Shown here: one piece after another, positions 7,370-11,997 of the stretch
Layout: every line of letters begins with the position of its first letter
How positions within the stretch are numbered: position 1 is the stretch's first letter
Source of the DNA: JBGPIT01 sp041485125
GTDB taxonomy: Bacteria; Desulfobacterota; Binatia; UTPRO1
Reading direction: 5' to 3'
DNA length: 11,997 bases
Assembly: GCA_041485125.1 (NCBI GenBank)
Contig: JBGPIT010000124.1
Span: 1-11,997 of the forward strand
Notes under the pieces: model-generated
What the model saw: only the letters and a program-made list of their open reading frames with translations
Told to the model about the DNA's origin: nothing
The model's database searches: none
Made by a program: the position numbers and the translations under genes

Positions 7370-7383
7370 AGGAGGGGAGGCAG
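7370..7383 (+). promoter_or_regulatory. Very strong Shine-Dalgarno sequence before small ORF
   Basis: AGGAGG at 7370-7375 lies eight bases before the ATG at 7384, and a second overlapping GGGAGG at 7375-7380 lies three bases before it. This is the best ribosome binding site in the window and is the main reason to take the following short ORF seriously. Confidence 0.55.
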
Positions 7384-7596
7384 ATGCTGATCATCCAAAC
7401 GCCGTACTCGACGATGGCTGTTGTCGGCATGAGCATGATTGCGATCATCGGAGTCGGGCTTGAAACGGGGCTCGATGATCTTCCGGTGACACCGCTCGAT
7501 GTCCCAGCACCGATAACGACGTACACCGCGATCAATACCGTTGCCGCTGGCAATCCGCTCACGATTCCGCCGGGAGTGTCGTGGAGAACGCGATGA
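7384..7596 (+). CDS. Small unrecognised ORF, possible membrane-associated peptide
   Basis: This ORF encodes seventy residues ending at TGA 7594-7596. I do not recognise the family. The N-terminal third has a hydrophobic stretch (TMAVVGMSMIAIIGVGL, about 10-26) that could be a single membrane helix or weak export signal. The rest is Pro/Thr-rich (LPVTPLDVPAPITTY) and ends WRTR. In favour of a real gene: the optimal Shine-Dalgarno at 7370-7380, the structured leader upstream, and an inverted repeat just past the stop. Against it: only about two thirds of third codon positions are G or C, clearly lower than in the neighbouring genes, and the opposite strand is also open. It may be an acquired small gene, a leader peptide, or chance. 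Confidence 0.4.
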   Translation: MLIIQTPYSTMAVVGMSMIAIIGVGLETGLDDLPVTPLDVPAPITTYTAINTVAAGNPLTIPPGVSWRTR

Positions 7597-7603
7597 GCGT
7601 CCG

Positions 7604-7840
7604 TTGACGCACCCGGCTGCCGCAGCCGACCAGCAGCCGGGCGCGCTCACCACAACGGCGAGTCCGCTGCTGCGAAACGCCGTCGCGTCGATCCGTCTCG
7701 GCGTCGAAGATTTCGAGTCCGGTGGTCAGGACCGCCACCTCTCGGCCGCGCGCAACATGCACGCGGGCGTGCTGCTGTTGTTCAAGGAACGGTTGCGGGC
7801 GCTGTCCCCGCCAGGGTCGAAAGAAGTTCTCGTGAACTAG
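7604..7840 (+). pseudogene. N-terminal fragment of a conserved helical hypothetical protein
   Basis: The frame from a TTG at 7604 to TAG 7838-7840 gives 78 residues. Residues about 20-77 (SPLLRNAVASIRLGVEDF, then HLSAARNMHAGVLLLFKE and SPPGSKEVLV) match my memory of a widespread uncharacterised family whose N-terminus reads like LLxNAIxSLxLGVEDY, then LSAVRNLHAGILLLxKE, then LSPPGSxEVLVK. Members continue for many residues past EVLV, whereas this copy stops one residue later. The next bases belong to an unrelated remnant, so the gene appears cut off near 7835. No good ribosome binding site precedes the TTG. This rests on recalled family patterns, not on a search. The fragment call is moderately supported; the function is unknown. 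Confidence 0.45.
7612..7641. terminator. Inverted repeat after small ORF
   Basis: CCCGGCTGC (7612-7620) and GCAGCCGGG (7633-7641) form a perfect 9-bp stem with a 12-base loop, starting 15 bases after the stop of the small ORF. A competing shorter hairpin uses 7614-7619 with 7623-7628. No T-run follows, so termination is only suggested. The element also overlaps the start of the following fragment. Confidence 0.3.
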
Positions 7841-8226
7841 TGCCGCCGCCGCGAACAACGTGAGGTTGGTGTTCTCCGGAGTCTTCGCCGACAAGCTCGA
7901 GGTCGAGGGCGGCGACGGCGAGGACGTCGTCGTGATGAGCATGACGTCAGTCGTCGCCGGCGGATTCAAGCTGACGCTCGCCGACGGATCGAACGGCCTG
8001 GGCCCGAACAGCGCGATCGTCGAGAGCCTGACCTAAAAGGGCGGCGCGCAGGCCGACCTCTTCAACTTCGACCACGCCGCGATCGACGCCGCGAAGACCA
8101 AGATCACGCACGGCAACGGCGCGAACATGCTCACGCCGGACACGACGACCTTCGGGCGACATCGACGTGAACGGCGGCAGGGACGAGAACGAGGGCCATG
8201 CCCGCCCGTGGTCGACGAACCGCTAG
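7836..8226 (+). pseudogene. Remnant of a glycine/aspartate-rich beta-structured surface-type protein
   Basis: From 7836 the frame reads through VFADKLEVEGGDGEDVVV and FKLTLADGSNGLGPNSA to an in-frame TAA at 8034-8036. It then continues in the same frame with equally protein-like sequence (GGAQADLFNFDHAAIDAA, ITHGNGANMLTPDTTTF) to about 8153. Near 8154 it must shift by one base to continue as GDIDVNGGRDENEG, ending at TAG 8224-8226. The alternating strand/Gly-Asp turns suggest a repeat of the parallel beta-helix or RTX-like type found in secreted proteins. The N-terminus is missing: the readable part begins at the junction with the preceding fragment. A GTG at 7860 could start a 58-residue peptide, but I read the whole as a decayed gene with one stop and one frameshift. 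The exact family is not recognised. Confidence 0.45.
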
Positions 8227-8540
8227 GGGCGCGCGAGCTCGGGCCGCTCCACAAGGAGCCGATCGACGCCGGCCTGGAAGGCCGGCGTGACGCGGATTGC
8301 CTGGTCGTCCTCGTCGACGAGAAGCGAGGCCGCGAGCAGCCACAGAAAATTCGCGCGCGGCACCGCAAGAAGCGAGGACTGTCGAACCAGCGTGAGTCGA
8401 GAGGCCGCGCCCGCGCGCACCATGCACCGTCACCAACTGAGCCAACAGCCGCGTACGCCCCCCCCCGGTCCTGATCACGGCGCTAGTGTTGGCGTACGTC
8501 GCGTTCGGACGCTGACCGAGCGGCCGACTCAGAATATGCG
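8227..8540. other. Gene-poor stretch with hairpin and C-run
   Basis: No convincing gene was found. One minus-strand frame (8423 down to 8223, 66 codons) reads LLAVPRANFLWLLAASLLVD and RVTPAFQAGVDRLL. It looks protein-like but has no recognised family and no ribosome binding site, so it may be another gene remnant. The stretch also contains the hairpin at 8266-8288 and a run of nine C at 8458-8466. Confidence 0.4.
8266..8288. repeat. Perfect 10-bp inverted repeat with 3-base loop
   Basis: ACGCCGGCCT (8266-8275) and AGGCCGGCGT (8279-8288) are exact reverse complements around GGA. The resulting hairpin would be very stable. It lacks a T-run on either side, so it is not a standard intrinsic terminator. 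Confidence 0.6.
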
Positions 8541-8906
8541 TCAGGTGCTGTCGGGACGCTCGAAACGCACCGGAAGATTCCACTGCTTCTGCAGTGACGT
8601 GAGGAGTTCCGACTCGCTGTCGGTGACACTCTGCGCTACGGCCGCCTCGAGCGCGGTTTCGTAGATCAGCTCCCGCGCCTCGGGGCGCTCGATCGTTGCG
8701 ATGAACGCTCGCGCAGCGTTGTTGGACTCGAACCGCTCGTCGGCCGCGATGACCGCGGCTCGGTAGGCGCGGTCACCGAGGGCGTGGACCACGCGTTTGA
8801 TCTGCGCGAGCTCCTCGTAGGACACGTCGCGATCGGCCGCGACGACCATCTCCAGCAGGGCGACGAGGGCGACGCGCTCCTCGGTGGTCAGCTCGTTCAG
8901 TTCCAT
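8541..8906 (-). CDS. TerB-like (tellurite resistance/DjlA-type) domain protein
   Basis: This 121-residue all-helical acidic protein has no signal peptide or membrane segment. The pattern LTTEERVALVALLEMVVAAD (6-25), followed by the acidic turn RDVSYEE (26-32) and IKRVVHALG (36-44), is typical of the TerB/DUF533-like fold, where paired helices carry conserved acidic residues thought to bind metal. A second half repeats the theme (IERPEARELIYETALEAAVAQ, 72-92; ESELLTSLQKQW, 98-109). Stand-alone TerB-like proteins this size are common in proteobacteria-related genomes. Their role is unclear, and tellurite resistance should not be assumed without other ter genes, none of which are here. The ATG at 8906 gives a natural N-terminus, though no clear Shine-Dalgarno is seen. 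It is transcribed alone, with long gene-poor flanks. Confidence 0.75.
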   Translation of the reverse strand: MELNELTTEERVALVALLEMVVAADRDVSYEELAQIKRVVHALGDRAYRAAVIAADERFESNNAARAFIATIERPEARELIYETALEAAVAQSVTDSESELLTSLQKQWNLPVRFERPDST

Positions 8907-9675
8907 GGATCAGTCGTGGTGCGGGGGCGCGCCGCAGTCAAATCCCGACCGGCGGCCGATTCACGAGATCGTAGGCAACGGCCGTTTTCGTTGACGTACG
9001 TGTCGTCTTTCGCGCCGCGTAGCCGGGTATTCCGTTCGTGTGCGTTCCAGGTTGGATACGGTTCGATCTGGATACAGCGTCACTCACGGGCAACTGGTAC
9101 GTAAGAGCGTGGAAGTCGGGTTCATCGATGCGGAGCTCGGTAAGGTCCTCATCGACGGTACCGCAGCGCCTCCGGTCGGGCGCGTCCAGCGACGTCGCTC
9201 GCCGGTGATCAAACTCGTTGTCCACGATCTCCCGATTCTGCTCCGCCCGCCGCCAGATCTGCTCGTACCGATTGACGAGGTCGTGCTCCTTATCTGTTCA
9301 CGGGCGCGAACCGGGCAAGACCCTCCGCTTGCGGCGCACAGCGCGGAGTTCGAGACGATACCCCAACGCCGCCGCAAGCCGCCCAAGTGCGGCGAAGGGA
9401 TCGGCTTCGCGCTCCCTGGCGAAGCGATGGCGGTCTGTTGAGAGAACCGCCAGCCGACGACGACGCCGTGCTCGACGCTTCTTGCCCGGTGTGCGGCCTG
9501 TCCCCTTGTCTTCCACGATGGTGTCGCTCACATCCGTGGAATCAGCGCTCAACGCCTTCAGCTGTGCTGGGCGTTTCACAACGTGTCGCTGAGCGTGAGC
9601 GTGACGGGCACCACGGGCCGCATTCTAATCCGTATCCGTTTGATACGCGCATTCCACGGCAGTACGATTGCGGCA
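8907..9675. other. Unassigned region, possible decayed genes on minus strand
   Basis: About 770 bases hold no gene I can name. Two minus-strand frames follow one another. The upstream one is 9579-9298; it ends in a TGA after which the same frame stays open from about 9297 to 8938 (EHDLVNRYEQIWRRAEQN, later DEPDFHALTYQLP) without a good start, only a GTG at 9225. An AAGGAG lies near the beginning of the second frame but is not followed by a start codon. The plus-strand ORF 9040-9441 looks like a shadow. The region is less GC-rich than the genes around it, suggesting acquired or eroding DNA. Confidence 0.4.
9298..9579 (-). CDS. Doubtful ORF with a regulator-like C-terminus
   Basis: This ORF encodes 93 residues from a GTG at 9579. 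The first half is low-complexity and very basic (KKRRARRRRRL). The second half, FAREREADPFAALGRLAAALGYRLELRAV, resembles the end of XRE-type antitoxin/regulator domains (R-E-x-x-x-DP-x-x-x-LxRLAxALGYRLELR). The helix-turn-helix itself is not recognisable and no toxin gene is beside it, so it may be a remnant or chance similarity. No good ribosome binding site is present. Confidence 0.25.
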   Translation of the reverse strand: MKRPAQLKALSADSTDVSDTIVEDKGTGRTPGKKRRARRRRRLAVLSTDRHRFAREREADPFAALGRLAAALGYRLELRAVRRKRRVLPGSRP

Positions 9676-10050
9676 ATGCAGATCCCGCGCTTCATGCGGC
9701 GTGTGAACCGCGTGTTCACGAACCCCCTCATGGGGACGTTCGCCTGGCTCGTCCCACCGCTGGCGGTCATTCACCACGTCGGGCGCAAGAGCGGGCGACA
9801 CTACCGCAGTCCGGTCCTCGCATTCCGCACCACGAAGGGGTTTGTGGTTCCCCTGATCTACGGCCGCGACGTCGACTGGGCACGCAACCTCAAAGCAGCG
9901 CGCGGCTGCGAACTGCACCGAGTGGGCCGGCGCTTCAGGCTTCACAATCCGCGTATCGTCGGCGAGGCGGCCTATGCACACCTGCCCGCGGCGGTGCGGC
10001 CGGCTCTCCGGGCCGCGAACCTCCCCGGCTACGTCCTGCTCGACCTGTAG
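9676..10050 (+). CDS. F420H2-dependent quinone reductase / deazaflavin-dependent nitroreductase family protein
   Basis: This 124-residue protein belongs to the F420H2_quin_red group (PF04075, related to mycobacterial Ddn), small split-barrel proteins that bind the deazaflavin F420. The signature HHVGRKSGRHYRSPVLAF (33-50) covers the strand-turn-strand where the cofactor phosphate is bound. GFVVPLIYGRDVDWARNLKAA (55-75) is the second hallmark, with the conserved D-x-x-W-x-x-N segment. LPGYVLLDL ends the domain. The ATG at 9676 gives the usual compact length; upstream in-frame starts such as the GTG at 9583 add a stretch with no family match. The short N-terminal helix MQIPRFMRRVNRVFTNPLMG is typical and may lie on the membrane. 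Its presence suggests the host makes F420. The reaction and substrate are not known. It converges with the acyl-CoA dehydrogenase 67 bases downstream. Confidence 0.85.
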   Translation: MQIPRFMRRVNRVFTNPLMGTFAWLVPPLAVIHHVGRKSGRHYRSPVLAFRTTKGFVVPLIYGRDVDWARNLKAARGCELHRVGRRFRLHNPRIVGEAAYAHLPAAVRPALRAANLPGYVLLDL

Positions 10051-10117
10051 CACTCCGGGATTTCCCGTTCTCGGCCTGCATGAAGACGGTGCGCAGCGCG
10101 AAGTGTCGCCCACCAGT

Positions 10118-11344
10118 CTACAGCGGGAGATTCCCTGTCGCGGCGCGGGTCGACTTGTCGCGCTTGTACGCCTCGATCGTCCGCTGCGCGATCCGCCACT
10201 GGTGCACCTCGTCCGCGCCGTCGGCGAAGCGCGCCCAGCGCGCGTGCTGCGCCATGATCGCCAGGGGCGTATCGAGCGAGTATCCGAGCGCGCCGTGCAC
10301 CTGGATGGCGCGGTCGATGATGCGGTTCAGCGCGTTGGCGACGAAGTGCTTCGCCATCGACACCTCGCTGCGGAAGTCCTCGCCGCGGTCGACCCGGTAG
10401 GCCGCGTGCAGCACCATGAGCTTGCTCTGGTACAGCTCCATCGTCGAGTCGGCGATCATCCACTGGATGCCCTGCTTGTCGGCGAGCAAGGAGCCGTGGG
10501 CGTAGCGGTTCAGCGCACGATCGACCATCATGTCGAGCGCGACCTCGGCCTGCCCGATCCATCGCATGCAGTGCGCGAGGCGCGCCGGGCCGAGCCGCGC
10601 CTGCCCGAGGAGATGCCCCTGCCCGCGCCCACCGAGGACGTTCTCCGTCGGTACGTGCAGGTTCTCGATCCGGATCTCCGCGTGGTTGTGGTGACCGGCC
10701 ATCGTCTTCACGTCGCGCACCACCGTCCAACCCTTCGCCGGCAGGTCCACCACGAACGTGGTGTTGGCCGCCTGCGGGATCTCCGGCTCGTCCTCCGTGC
10801 GGGCGATGAGGATCGCGAACGCGGCGCCGCTGGCGCCGGAGATGAACCACTTGTGACCGTCGACGACCCAATGGTCGCCGTCGAGAACGGCGCGGGTCTG
10901 AATCAGCGTCGGATCGGAGCCGGCGACCTCCGGCTCGGTCATCGCGAAGCAGGAACGGATGAAGCCGTCGCAGAGTGGCCGCAGATACTTCTCCTTCTGC
11001 GCGTCGGTTCCCCAGTGGAGGAGGGTGTGCATGTTGCCCTCGTCCGGCGCCTGTGCATTCAGCGCGTACGGCCCGAACACCGACTTGGCGGCCTCCGCGG
11101 ACACCGCCGCCATCGCCATGTGCCCGACCCCCATCCCGCCGTATTCCTTCGGCATGTGCGGCAACCAGAGACCCCGGTCGTGTGCCGCGACCCGCATCTC
11201 GATGATCGACTGGATCAGGAAGCGGCGGTCGCCCTCGCGCTCCGCGATCTGCGCCTCGGCCGGTCGCACGACCTGCGCGACGAAGTCGCGGACCTTCAAC
11301 CGGAGGGCGTCAATCTCCGGCGGAAACGTGAAATCGATGGCCAT
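10118..11344 (-). CDS. Acyl-CoA dehydrogenase (ACAD10/11-like)
   Basis: This 408-residue FAD-dependent enzyme would oxidise an acyl-CoA to the trans-2-enoyl-CoA and pass electrons to ETF. It has full-length three-domain architecture: an N-terminal helical domain (7-125, with PKEYGGMGVGH at 65-75), a middle beta domain with CFAMTEPEVAGSDPT (132-146) and HKWFISGASGAA (164-175) contacting FAD, and a C-terminal helical domain with AIQVHGALGYS (346-356). FADGADEVHQWRIAQRTI (373-390) stands where classical enzymes have YEGTxxIQ; the D-G-x-D-E-V-H form is typical of the ACAD10/11-like branch, whose members often handle unusual, branched or hydroxylated acyl-CoAs. The ATG at 11344 has a good AAAGGA Shine-Dalgarno (11352-11357, seven bases away). 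A ketoacyl-synthase fragment lies 85 bases upstream on the same strand. It is intact. Confidence 0.95.
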   Translation of the reverse strand: MAIDFTFPPEIDALRLKVRDFVAQVVRPAEAQIAEREGDRRFLIQSIIEMRVAAHDRGLWLPHMPKEYGGMGVGHMAMAAVSAEAAKSVFGPYALNAQAPDEGNMHTLLHWGTDAQKEKYLRPLCDGFIRSCFAMTEPEVAGSDPTLIQTRAVLDGDHWVVDGHKWFISGASGAAFAILIARTEDEPEIPQAANTTFVVDLPAKGWTVVRDVKTMAGHHNHAEIRIENLHVPTENVLGGRGQGHLLGQARLGPARLAHCMRWIGQAEVALDMMVDRALNRYAHGSLLADKQGIQWMIADSTMELYQSKLMVLHAAYRVDRGEDFRSEVSMAKHFVANALNRIIDRAIQVHGALGYSLDTPLAIMAQHARWARFADGADEVHQWRIAQRTIEAYKRDKSTRAATGNLPL

Positions 11345-11351
11345 GGGACCG

Positions 11352-11357
11352 TCCTTT
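11352..11357 (-). promoter_or_regulatory. Shine-Dalgarno of acyl-CoA dehydrogenase
   Basis: AAAGGA on the minus strand lies seven bases before the ATG at 11344, which fixes that start. Confidence 0.6.
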
Positions 11358-11429
11358 CGTTTCGAGCTACGCGCCGATTCTTAGCCCGGATCAGCGGCGC
11401 GCGGCAATTTCTCCGGCGGCACGACGTCG

Positions 11430-11885
11430 TCAGAGGATCATCGCGGCATAGCCGTTCCTCGCGCCGTCCCTCGCGCCGATCCAGAGGAAGACGACGAGAT
11501 CGCCCGGTTGCACCCGGTCCGCCCGCCGATCCTCGTCGAGCAGGATGAGCGCGCTGGCGGCGGACGTGTTCCCGTAGCGGTCGACGTTGAGCGGAATCCG
11601 CTCGGCCGGCAGGCCGAAGAGCTCGTCGGCGCGGCGCACGACGATGCCGTTCGCCTGATGCATGTACCAGCGGGCAACGCGCGCGACGTCGAAGTCGCCG
11701 CCAACGACCGGTGCGATGGCGGTGGGCCACAACAGCTCGGCAACGACCTGAACGGTGCCCTCGTCCTCGCAGGTGAGCTCGATCGGCTGGAAGTCCGCGA
11801 AGCTCATGTACGGGACGCGACCGCCGTGCGTCGCATGTCCGACACGTTCGTCGGACGGTTTCAGCAGCGTCGCACCCGCTGACAA
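11430..11885 (-). CDS. C-terminal half of a beta-ketoacyl-ACP synthase III (FabH-like) protein
   Basis: These 151 residues, counted from a TTG at 11885, match the second half of a thiolase-fold KASIII enzyme, which condenses acyl-CoA with malonyl-ACP or another acceptor. WYMHQANG (73-80) carries the catalytic His76 and NVDRYGNTSAAS (100-111) the catalytic Asn106. The 30-residue spacing equals His244 to Asn274 in E. coli FabH. SAGATLL (2-8) fits the end of the usual GDGAGAxxL motif, and the terminal FLWIGARDGARNGYAAMIL stands for the closing glycine-rich strand. The N-terminal half with the active-site cysteine is not seen. In this frame a TGA sits at 11957-11955, and no frame of the last 112 bases shows the expected KASIII sequence just before GDGA. 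The gene is therefore truncated, frameshifted or rearranged there, unless this is a genuine half-length protein. Any enzyme activity is doubtful. Confidence 0.75.
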   Translation of the reverse strand: MSAGATLLKPSDERVGHATHGGRVPYMSFADFQPIELTCEDEGTVQVVAELLWPTAIAPVVGGDFDVARVARWYMHQANGIVVRRADELFGLPAERIPLNVDRYGNTSAASALILLDEDRRADRVQPGDLVVFLWIGARDGARNGYAAMIL

Positions 11886-11997
11886 CCGGCTGGTTCCTCG
11901 GAGGATCGAACCACCGCAGGTCGCGACGTGTGCCGCCGGCGAGACACACCGCCTTCACTGGCTTCCCCGTAGACTACGAGATCGCGTCCCAATTCAA
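11886..11997. other. Right edge, unassigned
   Basis: These 112 bases should encode the middle of the KASIII enzyme on the minus strand if that gene were whole, but none of the three frames reads that way. One minus frame is open to the edge (ELGRDLVVYGEASEGG) and another reads GKPVKAVCLAGGTRRDL after a stop. Neither is recognised. Confidence 0.35.

Noticed and set aside
10056..10067. CGGG-ATTT-CCCG as terminator of the F420-family gene
   Set aside because: It is only a four-base-pair stem with no T-run.
9974..11548. Plus-strand 524-codon open frame
   Set aside because: It is antisense to the full-length acyl-CoA dehydrogenase, whose motifs, length and ribosome binding site are all in place on the minus strand.
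11895..11915. GGTTCGATCC on the minus strand, like a tRNA T-loop
   Set aside because: The flanking bases do not form the five-pair T-stem, and no acceptor, D or anticodon arms can be drawn.

Overview
High-GC bacterial DNA with mostly GC-rich third codon positions and GTG/TTG starts alongside ATG. The mix of families (delta-60/RTX surface protein, F420H2-type reductase, ACAD10/11-like acyl-CoA dehydrogenase, sugar and small-molecule transferases) suits an uncultured soil or sediment bacterium, for example from Myxococcota, Binatota or Rokubacteria-like lineages. No rRNA, tRNA or marker gene is present, so this placement is only a guess.

Layout. At 1-160 there is the tail of a transposase-like gene running in from the left. 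At 179-1926 (minus) two family-2 glycosyltransferases overlap by four bases in one operon. They diverge from a large secreted protein at 2106-4139 (plus) made of seven delta-60 beta-propeller units, an RTX calcium-binding block and a CARDB-like domain. At 4235-5493 (minus) lies a family-1 (UGT/MGT-type) glycosyltransferase interrupted by an apparent one-base frameshift. It is divergent from a class I SAM-dependent O-methyltransferase (5588-6625, plus), and the pair looks like tailoring enzymes for a small molecule. A conserved hypothetical protein (6607-7167, minus) overlaps the methyltransferase end to end.

From 7168 to 8540 the DNA is accessory and damaged. It holds a structured leader with a repeat, a palindrome and a very strong ribosome binding site before a 70-residue ORF of lower GC, then a truncated gene fragment joined directly to the remains of a glycine/aspartate-rich surface protein carrying a stop codon and a frameshift, then gene-poor sequence with a perfect hairpin and a nine-C run.

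From 8541 onward: a TerB-like protein (minus), about 770 bp of mostly unassigned sequence, an F420H2-dependent quinone-reductase-like protein (9676-10050, plus), and an acyl-CoA dehydrogenase (10118-11344, minus). Upstream of the last, on the same strand, is the C-terminal half of a beta-ketoacyl-ACP synthase III-like enzyme, apparently without its N-terminal half.

No CRISPR array, complete insertion sequence, RNA gene or recognisable defence system was found. The most unusual parts are the seven-unit propeller/RTX/CARDB protein, the structured leader plus small ORF at 7296-7641, and the chain of broken genes around 7600-8230.
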